NCBI RefSeq assembly: GCF_003967535.1
Contig: NZ_BIFR01000002.1
Location: 310,001 to 374,000 of the forward strand
DNA from: Tengunoibacter tsumagoiensis
Lineage (GTDB): Bacteria > Chloroflexota > Ktedonobacteria > Ktedonobacterales > Ktedonobacteraceae
Direction: 5' to 3'
Length of the DNA: 64,000 bases
Part shown: one piece after another, positions 51,899-59,650 of the stretch
How positions within the stretch are numbered: position 1 is the first letter of the stretch
How the letters are laid out: the number at the start of each line of letters is the position of its first letter
Position numbers and translations under genes: made by a program
Notes under the pieces: generated by a model
What the model was told of the DNA's origin: nothing
Databases searched by the model: none
The model's input: the letters and a program-made list of their open reading frames with translations, nothing else

Positions 51899-53136
51899 TG
51901 CGGCTGGTTGAACGTCATCTCGTTCGCGCAACTGATCCACGCTTTGCTGCCATTGATGCAGCGGCGTTTGCATCCAAAAACCTGTACAATCAGGCGAACT
52001 ATCAGATCCGGCAAGCCTACATTCCTCATGGGAGGTATTTGCCCTATGCCGAAGTGTTCCACCTCGTCAAGGGCATGGGCTGCTACAAAGCGTTGCCAGC
52101 CAAGGTCGCCAATTCCATTTTGATCCTGCTGCATAAAAACTGGGTATCGTTTTTTGAAGCTCTGGAGTCATACAAAGCTGATTGCTCTCGCTTTACCGGA
52201 CGCCCTAAACTACCAAAGTACAAGGACAAGGAGAAAGGACGCAACATCCTTCTTTATGACACACAAGCTCTGGGCAAACGCGCTTTTAAGAAGACGGGCA
52301 AGCTTCTCCCTTCAGGATTACCCATAGAGATTGAGACCTGCATCCCCGAGTGGTGGCAAATTGCTCAGGTACGTATCGTGCCACGCTCCAATGAGTATAT
52401 GATAGAGGTCGTGTACGAGCAGCCTGAGGAGCAGGCCGATGTGGACAGGAAACTGGTTGCGGCTATTGATGTAGGCGTGAATGTCCTGGCGGCATTGACC
52501 TCCAATAAACCAGGATTGGCTCCCCGTCTGGTCAGCGGCAAGCCCATTAAGAGCATCAATCAATACTACAACAAACAACGCGCCGCCCATCAAAGCCATT
52601 TGAGTCACGAAAAACGGTTCACCTCTCGCCACCTGGATCGCATAACGACGAAGCGCAATCGCCGTGTTGACAGCTATCTGCACACGGCAAGCCGTCGCAT
52701 CATTGATCTGCTGGTGCAGGAGGGCATCGGAGTGCTCGTCATTGGCAAAAATCCGCTCTGGAAGCAGGAAGTGAATATGGGAAGCAAAAATAACCAGACT
52801 TTTGTGCAGCTTCCTCATGCTCGTTTCATTGAGCAGTTGACCTACAAGGCCAAACTGGTAGGGGTCCAGGTGATTATCCAGGAAGAGAGCTATACCAGCA
52901 AAGCGAGTTTTCTGGACGCTGATCCGCTCCCAACCTATCAGGCCGATCGTTCGGAAACGATCGTTTTTTCTGGCAGGCGCATTGCCAGAAGTTGGTATCG
53001 AGCCAGTGATGGGACAACTATCCACGCCGATATTAACGGGAGCTTGAACATTCTGCGGAAAAGTAACTCCGACCTTTTGCAATTGGGGCGAGGAGTAGAG
53101 GGCGCTGCAGTTCGCCCAAGGCGGCTGGCCGTCTAA
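51898..53136 (+). CDS. tnpB: TnpB RNA-guided endonuclease-like protein
   Basis: The 412-residue protein has a TnpB/OrfB fold. The first RuvC aspartate is Asp191 in AAIDVGVNVLA and the last is Asp378 in HADINGSLN. The place of the second RuvC glutamate is LVIGKNPLWKQE (280-291), with Gly283 where canonical TnpB has Glu. Glutamates 329-330 in QEESYTSK are near. The CxxC zinc ribbon of canonical TnpB is absent between 330 and 378. This matches a TnpB branch with KNxxWKQ and SYTSK motifs. The gene overlaps tnpA by one base. Confidence 0.93.
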   Translation: MRLVERHLVRATDPRFAAIDAAAFASKNLYNQANYQIRQAYIPHGRYLPYAEVFHLVKGMGCYKALPAKVANSILILLHKNWVSFFEALESYKADCSRFTGRPKLPKYKDKEKGRNILLYDTQALGKRAFKKTGKLLPSGLPIEIETCIPEWWQIAQVRIVPRSNEYMIEVVYEQPEEQADVDRKLVAAIDVGVNVLAALTSNKPGLAPRLVSGKPIKSINQYYNKQRAAHQSHLSHEKRFTSRHLDRITTKRNRRVDSYLHTASRRIIDLLVQEGIGVLVIGKNPLWKQEVNMGSKNNQTFVQLPHARFIEQLTYKAKLVGVQVIIQEESYTSKASFLDADPLPTYQADRSETIVFSGRRIARSWYRASDGTTIHADINGSLNILRKSNSDLLQLGRGVEGAAVRPRRLAV

Positions 53137-53290
53137 ACGGATGACCGATAGGCATATTTGTCGTCATTTTAAGAAACTGTAAATCAACGTAAATACTTTC
53201 TTGTTGGAAAAAGTTTTGAATGTGAAAAGATGCAAAGTGGTATTGGTGGAAATTCTGTGATGGTTGGAATGGCATCTATCCAATAATCCA
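53000..53290 (+). ncRNA. Possible guide RNA region at the 3' end of tnpB
   Basis: In TnpB elements the guide RNA is made from the 3' end of tnpB and the adjoining right end. By analogy it should lie here. I see no clear guide boundary or strong fold, so this is placed by position only. Confidence 0.3.
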
Positions 53291-53311
53291 GGATTGTGAG
53301 AGGTAGAATTA

Positions 53312-55927
53312 ATGAATTTACAGCGTCCCTGTACAACATGTATACCTACTTCCTCTTCAACAAAGGGGTTTTCTCTTCAAAAATGGCGTTTCGGTCTCGG
53401 AGTCTTTACCCTTGTGGCCTGTATGGGTGGTATGTTGGCCTGGAGTGGTTTTTCCTTGCGATCTGCTCAGGCAGATACTATTGCGGCGGGAAGCGATAAT
53501 TTGCAGACGGGCTGGTATGCGAACCAGTCAGGTTTAACGCCGGACCAGGTGGGAGGTGGAACATTTGGGAAACTCTTTAGTGCCAATGTTGTTGGACAGG
53601 TCTATGCTCAGCCGTTAGTCTCGCAGGGAACATTACTGGTGGCGACGGAGATGAACAATATCTATGGCTTAGATCCTGGTACAGGAAGCCAGAAATGGAC
53701 GCGAAATCTCGGAACGCCTTTTAACCCGGCTGATGTGACCTGTTCGGATCTTATCCCCCGGGTTGGGATTACTGCAACGCCAGTCGTTGACTCTAAAACA
53801 AATGTCGCATACTTTACCTCAAAATCTTATCTGAATGGAACATCTGGCCCCGCCGTCTGGTATATGCATGCGGTGAGTGTTGCAAACGGGGCAGAGCAGA
53901 AAGGTTTTCCTGTTCAGATTCAGGGAGTGGCCGGGAATGATCCCACCATCAAGTTTGATCCTACAAAGCAGTTACAGCGCCCTGGCTTACTGCTCATGAA
54001 TGGGGTTGTCTATGCTGCCTTTGGAGGACATTGTGATCGCAAGCCTTATGAAGGATGGATTATTGGGGTCTCAACAGCAGGGAAAGTAAAAACGCTCTGG
54101 ACCAATGAGCCAGGTCAGCCGCTAGCGAATAATCCTCTGGGACCGGGTGGTGGTATCTGGATGCCAAGCAGTCTCTTGTCTGATGCTGATGGTGATATTG
54201 TGTTTAGCTCTGGTAATGGGAAAGTTCCCGATGTGACGGCGGGCTCGAATGCGGCTCACCAGACGTTAGCACAATCTATTGTTCGTTTGCATGTACAGGC
54301 TGATGGTTCGCTCAAGGCGACTGACTTTTTTGCCCCCTATGATGCGGATCTTTTAAATAAAAATGATTCTGATGTTGGATCTGGAGGAGTTGTAGAACTG
54401 CCATCGCAATACTTTGGTACAAAGAAATATCCTCATGTTATTCTTCAGGTAGGGAAACAAGGCTACATTTATCTGCTGAATGCGGACAATCTGGGTGGAC
54501 GTGGTCAGGGCCCCAATAATTCCGATGCCGTTATTAATCGTGTTGGACCGTTTGGTGGTGTCTGGGGCAAGCCGAGTGTCTGGCCAGGAAATGGCGGCTA
54601 TGTTTATATCACTACTGCTCAAGGTGGTGGTGGCAGTGGGAAGCTCAAGGTTTTCCATTCCAGCGTTGATGGAGATGGCAAGCCAACTTTAAGCTATGTT
54701 GGTGCTACCTCGGACACATTTGGGTTTGGTTCCAGTATTCCAGTGATAACCTCTTCGGGGGTCAGTTCTGGCTCTGCACTGGTCTGGGTGATCTGGTCGC
54801 CTGATGGAAGTGGAGTTGGTGGACAGTTGCGCGCGTATGATCCAATTCCTGTGAATGGGGTCTTGCATTTGCGCTATAGCGTTCCTGTCGGGACTGCGAC
54901 AAAATATTCACCGCCTGGTGTCGATGCCAATCACTTATATGTGGGGACACGCGATGGACATGTTCTGGGATTTGGATCTCCCGTAAATACTCCATTGAGT
55001 GGTGAAGCATTGAACCTTGGTCAGGTAGTTATTGGGAAGAAACATACGGAAACATTAACAATCAAGGCGAGTACACATATTATTCTTACTGGCAAAATGA
55101 TTAGCAACCCTGATTTTAGCATTAAGAAGAGTAAAGTAAAATTCCCCATCACTCTGAATGCAGGCGATAAGCTCTCTATGCCTGTGACTTTCGCACCAAC
55201 CTCAGTGGGATTAGAGGCAGCAAATGTAACATTTACTACTTCACGTGGTGAGATTCCTTTTAGCCTTTCAGGGACGGGCGAGTCGAAGAAGGGAACGTTG
55301 ACCGTCTCACCATCTCCCATTAGCTTTGGTGGGACCAGTGTAGGTGGCACTCCACTGACATCAACGACAACTTTGACGAACTCTGGTGCAACTCCAATTA
55401 AGCTGGAAGGGTATGATCTTCCAAATGCACCGTTTCATGTGAGTGGATTGCCTGCTTCACACTCAACTCTGGCACCACTGGCAAGTGTAACGGTGACAAT
55501 AACCTTTTCACCACAGAAGATTGGAAGCTATACAAGCGTCTTTCGTATTTATACGACTGGTGGGGTGGCCACTGTCCCCTTATCAGGGAATGCAGGGTCT
55601 CCAGCTAACCTGGTGATCGATGCTACGACAATTCATGTTGGGAATGTCCCTGTAGGAAAAACCGTTGTAGTCTCGTTTACCTTGCAAAATACTGGCGGGA
55701 GTCCGTTAGAGATTACAATTTCAAAATCTCCTAGCAGCGACGTTGGCTTCAGTGCAGTTACCGATCTACCAGAAGGAACAGTGATTGCTCCGGGGCAGAC
55801 GTTGACTGTAAAAGTAGACTTTTCACCAACTATGAAAGGTACCGCTAAGGACACATGGTCGTTTAACTCCAATGATAATACTGGCGAGAAGGTCGTCACG
55901 TTTGTTGGGAATGGAGTAGCTGCTTAA
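53312..55927 (+). CDS. Secreted PQQ-type beta-propeller protein with C-terminal ASH-like domains
   Basis: The 871-residue protein has a signal sequence: a basic stretch, then LGVFTLVACMGGMLAWSGF and a likely cleavage after SAQA near residue 54. A PQQ-like beta-propeller follows (YGLDPGTGSQKWTRNLGT, GGIWMPSSLLSDADGDIVF, GYIYLLNADNLGG) to about 570. Three immunoglobulin-like ASH/choice-of-anchor-D-type repeats follow, each with NxGxxPL and FxPxxxGxxxxxxF features (SFGGTSVGGTP, IHVGNVPVGKT, VDFSPTMKGTAKD). It is likely exported and bound to the outside of the cell. No enzyme activity is implied. The residues that bind PQQ in dehydrogenases are not seen. Confidence 0.9.
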   Translation: MNLQRPCTTCIPTSSSTKGFSLQKWRFGLGVFTLVACMGGMLAWSGFSLRSAQADTIAAGSDNLQTGWYANQSGLTPDQVGGGTFGKLFSANVVGQVYAQPLVSQGTLLVATEMNNIYGLDPGTGSQKWTRNLGTPFNPADVTCSDLIPRVGITATPVVDSKTNVAYFTSKSYLNGTSGPAVWYMHAVSVANGAEQKGFPVQIQGVAGNDPTIKFDPTKQLQRPGLLLMNGVVYAAFGGHCDRKPYEGWIIGVSTAGKVKTLWTNEPGQPLANNPLGPGGGIWMPSSLLSDADGDIVFSSGNGKVPDVTAGSNAAHQTLAQSIVRLHVQADGSLKATDFFAPYDADLLNKNDSDVGSGGVVELPSQYFGTKKYPHVILQVGKQGYIYLLNADNLGGRGQGPNNSDAVINRVGPFGGVWGKPSVWPGNGGYVYITTAQGGGGSGKLKVFHSSVDGDGKPTLSYVGATSDTFGFGSSIPVITSSGVSSGSALVWVIWSPDGSGVGGQLRAYDPIPVNGVLHLRYSVPVGTATKYSPPGVDANHLYVGTRDGHVLGFGSPVNTPLSGEALNLGQVVIGKKHTETLTIKASTHIILTGKMISNPDFSIKKSKVKFPITLNAGDKLSMPVTFAPTSVGLEAANVTFTTSRGEIPFSLSGTGESKKGTLTVSPSPISFGGTSVGGTPLTSTTTLTNSGATPIKLEGYDLPNAPFHVSGLPASHSTLAPLASVTVTITFSPQKIGSYTSVFRIYTTGGVATVPLSGNAGSPANLVIDATTIHVGNVPVGKTVVVSFTLQNTGGSPLEITISKSPSSDVGFSAVTDLPEGTVIAPGQTLTVKVDFSPTMKGTAKDTWSFNSNDNTGEKVVTFVGNGVAA

Positions 55928-55963
55928 GAGCTCCTCTATCTTGACTGAACGAATAACCGTAAA

Positions 55964-56004
55964 AAGCCCCTCCCTCAGATCTTGAGATCTTGAGAGAGGG
56001 GCTT
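55964..56004 (+). terminator. Terminator of the propeller gene
   Basis: AAGCCCCTC (55964-55972) pairs with GAGGGGCTT (55996-56004), and the inner CTCA-GATC/GATC-TGAG segments extend the stem. T-rich sequence follows. The hairpin end overlaps the -35 element of the next promoter. Confidence 0.8.
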
Positions 56005-56031
56005 GACAGTTTGCTTTCTTTTCTCTACAAT
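56003..56031 (+). promoter_or_regulatory. Consensus sigma-70 promoter of the Met/Cys-rich peptide unit
   Basis: TTGACA (56003-56008) and TACAAT (56026-56031) are separated by exactly 17 bases. The predicted start near 56038 falls inside the palindrome at 56035-56050. Confidence 0.8.
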
Positions 56032-56034
56032 GCG

Positions 56035-56050
56035 TGTAACAATAGTTACA
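56035..56050. promoter_or_regulatory. Palindromic operator TGTAAC-AATA-GTTACA
   Basis: A perfect 6-4-6 palindrome covers the predicted transcription start, so a bound protein would block initiation. A near copy, GTAAC-AAAA-GTTAC, lies at 56267-56280 within the peptide gene. Confidence 0.6.
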
Positions 56051-56107
56051 TTAAATGATCGAGCGTTCATCCCTCGATCCAGCTTTGAAGATGGAGTATT
56101 GATTAGT

Positions 56108-56404
56108 ATGGTTCACAGTATTCAGCGTCCACCTGCTCCGAGGCCATATGGTTCAGGCTACTATGAGCACAATGATAAAAGATTCATTCAGACAATTCCG
56201 CAACGTGCGTCTAGATCTTTGAAGGTGCAAAGCTCCGTTGCTCTCCACCACGATGATCTGAACTATGTAACAAAAGTTACCTCTATTTTGCCTGTTAAGA
56301 CTATTTCTCTGACCTCAAATGATCTCATCCTCAATCCTCTCTCCATGTGCACCTCCCTTATGTGTACCCCCTATATGCAATATACCTCCTATATGTGTTG
56401 TTAG
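56108..56404 (+). CDS. Small peptide with Met/Cys-rich repeat tail, candidate RiPP precursor or metal-binding peptide
   Basis: The 98-residue frame starts MVHSIQRPPAPRPYGSGYY and ends PLSMCTSLMCTPYMQYTSYMCC (the last 20: MCTSL, MCTPY, MQYTSY, MCC). The tail is a run of short Met-led repeats with four Cys and five Met. The rest is polar and without a membrane segment or signal peptide. It resembles no leader in the main RiPP cluster. A consensus promoter and operator lie directly upstream. The ribosome binding site is weak (GGAG 11 nt before the ATG); starts at 56030 or 56003 are possible. Cu(I) or other soft-metal binding, or post-translational modification of the Cys/Thr tail, are both inference. 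Confidence 0.55.
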   Translation: MVHSIQRPPAPRPYGSGYYEHNDKRFIQTIPQRASRSLKVQSSVALHHDDLNYVTKVTSILPVKTISLTSNDLILNPLSMCTSLMCTPYMQYTSYMCC

Positions 56405-56523
56405 ACACTTTTTTTGACAACCAGTAGTAAGAGGCTTCTATTATTCTGCTCCCATGCTCCTAAAAGCTGAGATGCTGTGCTCAAATAATCGTTGAAGCCC
56501 CTGATACTTCCCCATTTTGTATG

Positions 56524-56546
56524 GAAGTGCTTGTTGGTTGCACTTC
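56524..56546 (+). other. Small perfect hairpin before the ABM-like gene
   Basis: GAAGTGC and GCACTTC pair around a 9-nt loop. A second possible promoter lies upstream: TTGACA at 56414-56419 and TATTAT at 56439-56444, with a 19-base gap. Confidence 0.4.
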
Positions 56547-56609
56547 ATTATTAATCGCTTCGTGCTGTTTTGAACTGAAATTTTTTGCATTTATAAAGGA
56601 TGAGCTTCT

Positions 56610-57251
56610 ATGATTAGTCAGATTGCAACAATCACTCCTCTTCAACCAGATAATTTTCTTGTTCATCATCGTAGTCAAGAGCAGAGAGATCTCGTCATTT
56701 TGAAGTACATGGCGCGTAAGGTCTCTCATCACTTCCAACTTTCACCGATCCAGGTAGAAACCTCTTTTCCGCTTCGTCGCACATTAGAAGAGAGACGCGA
56801 GCGAGAACATCATACCGTCATTTTTAATCCTGCTGAATTAGTCAAGATACGTGATTTTGCGTTTGTCGGGTTTGTAGGAACTCGTCAGCAAGCCATCAGC
56901 AGTAGTGTCTACAATGAGTTGCTTCAGGCTGATCGGCAATTAGTGGCTGAGATCTCACATATGCCGGGTTTTCTTGGCTATGCCTCCTTAGAATTACGGC
57001 CAGGACTCTGGTATAATCTTGTTGTCCTTGAGGATTATGAGCTGAAGTCTCATCTTCTTGGAAGCGAGGCTCACAAGTATGCTGCGCACCAGCTGGCTCC
57101 TCGCTATTATGATTGGATTCGCTTACACAGTGGTGTGATCCGCAATGGTTTAGCCAGCGGTGATTTTGTGTTACAGCGAACCAAATTTTATCACTTTCCT
57201 GGCGGCTTACAAGCGGTTAGTCAGGCTTCAGCAGTGCAGCCGCATAATTAG
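56610..57251 (+). CDS. ABM-superfamily-like protein of unknown function
   Basis: The 213-residue product has a divergent N-terminal half (HFQLSPIQVETSFPLRRTLEER). The C-terminal half looks like a dimeric alpha/beta-barrel domain: AFVGFVGTRQQ, SHMPGFLGYASLELRPGLW, NLVVLEDYELKSHLLGSEAH and APRYYDWIRLHSGVI. The pattern (strand, MPGF-type turn, then a His-rich helix) is that of antibiotic-biosynthesis monooxygenase or heme-oxygenase-like ABM proteins, but no catalytic residues can be named. AAGGA lies 9 nt before the ATG. The next gene starts 24 bases after its stop, so the two form an operon. Confidence 0.55.
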   Translation: MISQIATITPLQPDNFLVHHRSQEQRDLVILKYMARKVSHHFQLSPIQVETSFPLRRTLEERREREHHTVIFNPAELVKIRDFAFVGFVGTRQQAISSSVYNELLQADRQLVAEISHMPGFLGYASLELRPGLWYNLVVLEDYELKSHLLGSEAHKYAAHQLAPRYYDWIRLHSGVIRNGLASGDFVLQRTKFYHFPGGLQAVSQASAVQPHN

Positions 57252-57275
57252 TAATGAGAGAAAAAGGGAAGATTT

Positions 57276-58091
57276 ATGAAGATCTCTTCGCAGCAACAGA
57301 ATGGTTTACGATTTGCAAACTTCCTTTCTCCACTCATGCAAGAGACGTATCAGCGGATTGCGGAAGAGGTAGGGAGGCGCCTGGCGATTACCACCTCGCT
57401 CCATACAGGCGCTACCCTTGACGAGTTTGAAGCAGGAGAGGCTGATCTTGGTTTCTTATGTGGCTTGCTATATGTTCGTTTACGACAGAGATCTGATTGT
57501 CCTGTTGACATTCTCGCTGCTCCTGTACTGTCAGGTGAGCGCTACCAGGGCAGACCAATCTATTTTTCAGATGTGATTGTGCGCAAAGCCAGCGTTTATA
57601 CATCCTTTGATGATCTTGCTGGCTGTCGCTGGGCCTATAATGAGCGCGCTTCACATTCAGGCTGTAATGTTGTATCTTACAGCCTGCTTGAACGGAAGAA
57701 AGATCCCAACTATTTTGGATCCTTGCTTCAGACTGGTTCCCACTTGCAGTCAGTGCAGGCTGTGGTAGAGGGAGAGGCTGATGCCGCAGCGATTGATTCT
57801 CATGTCTTAGCGGTATTTTTGCAGCGAAATCCTCAGATTGCAGCAGATTTGCGCACTATAGATGTGATGGGACCCTCAAGCGTTCCACCTGTTGTAATCT
57901 CTAAGCGGATAGCTCCTGAGCTGAAAAAGCAGCTACAGACCATTTTCCTGAGGCTCCATCAAGATGAGGGGCTGCGACCTTCTTTACAGGCGGGCTTGAT
58001 CGAGCAGTTTGTTGCCGTTGAAGATAAGCAATATGGAGATATAGAGAGCATGCTTAAAAAAGTAGAGGCAGTCTCGTTTCCTTTTGTCTAA
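57276..58091 (+). CDS. PhnD-like periplasmic-binding-fold protein without signal peptide
   Basis: The 271-residue product follows the PhnD/phosphite-binding family of type 2 periplasmic-binding folds: GEADLGFLCGLLYVRLR, YFSDVIVRKASVYTSFDDLAGCRWAYNE (split here), RASHSGCNVVSYSLLERK and EGEADAAAIDSHVLAVFL. Phosphonate-binding members are exported, but here there is neither a signal peptide nor a lipobox, so the protein stays inside. It may bind a phosphorylated or carboxylated small molecule in the cytoplasm, or act as a catalyst on that fold. No ABC transporter gene is adjacent. It is co-transcribed with the ABM-like gene. Confidence 0.75.
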   Translation: MKISSQQQNGLRFANFLSPLMQETYQRIAEEVGRRLAITTSLHTGATLDEFEAGEADLGFLCGLLYVRLRQRSDCPVDILAAPVLSGERYQGRPIYFSDVIVRKASVYTSFDDLAGCRWAYNERASHSGCNVVSYSLLERKKDPNYFGSLLQTGSHLQSVQAVVEGEADAAAIDSHVLAVFLQRNPQIAADLRTIDVMGPSSVPPVVISKRIAPELKKQLQTIFLRLHQDEGLRPSLQAGLIEQFVAVEDKQYGDIESMLKKVEAVSFPFV

Positions 58092-58154
58092 GCGAAAAGG
58101 AAGTCTGATGGAACCAGCGAGAGACTGCCAGACGCCCTGAATTGTGCAAGCAGG

Positions 58155-58421
58155 CTACGCATGAACATGTCTGTTTGGATGGGATTGGCTGGTAGCAGCA
58201 GAAGCCTGGTGTTGTCTGGCTGAGCACTCAACACACAGTGAAAACAGAACATGGCTATGGAGACGTCGTACCCTACAGGCATGGTGATTACAGATAGTTT
58301 TGCCGCATTGTGAGCAATTCTGGACGTCCCACCATTTAAGAGTAGCCTGACAACAATCGCATGATTTCTGGTTTTCAAAAAGTTTCATCGCTCGATCCCT
58401 CTGCGCATGTAAATGCTTCAT
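58155..58421 (-). CDS. Small Cys/His-rich zinc-binding protein
   Basis: The 88-residue product has ordered metal-ligand pairs: SCDCCQAT, NCSQCGKTICNHHAC and SLCVECSARQ, like a double zinc finger of the FYVE/B-box type. Conservation cannot be checked here. The gene is convergent with the PhnD-like gene. No clear ribosome binding site was found. Confidence 0.55.
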   Translation of the reverse strand: MKHLHAQRDRAMKLFENQKSCDCCQATLKWWDVQNCSQCGKTICNHHACRVRRLHSHVLFSLCVECSARQHQASAATSQSHPNRHVHA

Positions 58422-58665
58422 TGTTAACCTCTCAAGCTAACCTGGGCAATCTCTTTTCTTGTTGCCTCTGGCTCTTGTTAGCTATGAGTGCAAAGGCGCT
58501 GTATATCCTACCAATGCACTCAGATATTAGCACACCCTAATGAAAAAAACAAGGCTGTAATGATGCTGATAATGACCGATATGGTCAAAGAATAGAAATA
58601 ATATAAAGAGATGCACTTACATAGTGAAATATTTTATTGTAAAATAAGCTCGTCTTTTTTTATAA
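58422..58665. other. AT-rich intergenic region left of the IS5 element
   Basis: No gene, promoter pair or strong hairpin was found. The sequence is a target-like AT-rich stretch, and the 3-bp duplication TAA (58663-58665) marks the insertion point. Confidence 0.4.
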
Positions 58666-58693
58666 GAGTATGTCTTAAGATAAACGCAAAGGC

Positions 58694-59260
58694 CTAGAAA
58701 GGAGCCAAACGCGTCAAAAAGAGACGGATCGCAGCGATCTGGATAAGAGCCTCACTGCTCGAAGGGAGACCCTCATAATCGCGCGCCAAGCGACGAAACC
58801 GCGTGAGCCAGGCAAAGGTGCGTTCAACAACCCATCGTTTTCGTTGAACCTGAAAACCGCCTTTTGGTTTGGCAATCTTGACCGGTTCCCCATTGACGAG
58901 CACCCAATCGCTCTGGGAGTCGTTGTGTTCATGAGGGACAATCTCCGGTTCCCAGCCAAGGTGCTCTTTGATCCAATCAAGAAGCGGCCCAGTGTATCCC
59001 CGATCAGCGAACAGATGCGAAACTCGTGGGAAGTATTCTTTTTGCCCGGCCAACAGCAGAGGAGCGCTCTTGCGGTCGGTCAAGCCCGCGGTATGCACTT
59101 TGACCGCCAGAACGAAGCCTTGCGTGTCAACGAGAAGATGTCGTTTACGACCCCAGATTTTTTTTTCCCGCATCGAACCCACGCTCGATGCCTCGGACGG
59201 GACTGGTTTTGATCGATTGGCTGTCGATGATGACCGCACTGGGTTCCTCTTCTCGGCCAA
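58694..59260 (-). CDS. IS5-family transposase, downstream frame
   Basis: The C-terminal part, usable from about 59160, has the family core: KRHLLVDTQGFVLAVKVH, HLFADRGYTGPLLDWIK (second aspartate in FADRGY) and the YREK-like glutamate region VQRKRWVVERTFAWL. The ATG at 59260 would give a different N terminus and is probably not used on its own; the frame is normally reached by the shift at the A run. Confidence 0.85.
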   Translation of the reverse strand: MAEKRNPVRSSSTANRSKPVPSEASSVGSMREKKIWGRKRHLLVDTQGFVLAVKVHTAGLTDRKSAPLLLAGQKEYFPRVSHLFADRGYTGPLLDWIKEHLGWEPEIVPHEHNDSQSDWVLVNGEPVKIAKPKGGFQVQRKRWVVERTFAWLTRFRRLARDYEGLPSSSEALIQIAAIRLFLTRLAPF

Positions 59261-59552
59261 TGGCCTGACGGGTTTGTTTGCGTAAGCTGGTCATGGCAGT
59301 CTCCCAAACCCCGCTGTGTTTCCACTGACGCAAATAATGGTGCAGCGTCTTGCCGTTGGGCAAATCGTGGGGTGTCAGTCTCCACGAACAGCCTGTTCGC
59401 AACACGTAGAGGATGCCGTTGACGATCTCGCGCCTGGGAATGGTCTCTTGGGTAGCATTGGGCGAGACATCTGGGATGAAGGGAGCCAGCAACTCCCATT
59501 GGGCATCCGTCAGATCGGTGGCGTACGGCTTTCGCGTGATGCTTCTTTCCAT
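59145..59552 (-). CDS. IS5-family transposase, upstream frame
   Basis: The 135-residue frame starts with the IS5 N-terminal region (LTDAQWELLAPFIPD, PRREIVNGILYVLRTGCSWR, WRLTPHDLPNGKTLHHYLRQW) and has the first catalytic aspartate region IIDSQSIKTSPV. It ends early after GKKNLGS because of a run of nine A residues (59158-59166, read as T on the plus strand). With eight A residues the reading would continue as GKKIWGRKRHLLVDT into the downstream frame. Expression of the whole transposase needs a +1 shift at this run, or the gene is broken. Confidence 0.85.
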   Translation of the reverse strand: MERSITRKPYATDLTDAQWELLAPFIPDVSPNATQETIPRREIVNGILYVLRTGCSWRLTPHDLPNGKTLHHYLRQWKHSGVWETAMTSLRKQTRQAIGREEEPSAVIIDSQSIKTSPVRGIERGFDAGKKNLGS

Positions 59553-59650
59553 TGGCTGTGATCCTTTCTGATCGCTTGTTTGACTCCTTTCTTTTTTCTA
59601 TCGGCTACTTACTGGTTTTAGGACACACTCTAAGAAAGAGGAGATCTTTT

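Larger units (their letters stand above)
51200..53290 (+). mobile_element. IS607-family element (limits approximate)
   Basis: The serine recombinase and TnpB genes at 51320-53136 overlap by one base (TGATG) and form the standard IS607 pair. The ends are not defined in the sequence and are set roughly to the flanking AT-rich stretches. The 3' end beyond the tnpB stop probably encodes the guide (omega) RNA. Confidence 0.6.
58666..59630 (-). mobile_element. IS5-family insertion sequence with TAA target duplication
   Basis: The 965-bp element has imperfect terminal repeats: GAGTATGTCTTAAGA at the left and GAGTGTGTCCTAAAA read inward from the right (both starting GAGT, matching at most positions). 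TAA flanks both sides (58663-58665 and 59631-59633). The transposase lies on the minus strand. The size and 3-bp duplication fit the IS5 family. Confidence 0.85.

Noticed and set aside
52318..53082. A long minus-strand frame (254 codons) opposite tnpB
   Set aside because: It lies wholly inside tnpB on the other strand and has no ribosome binding site or recognised domain.
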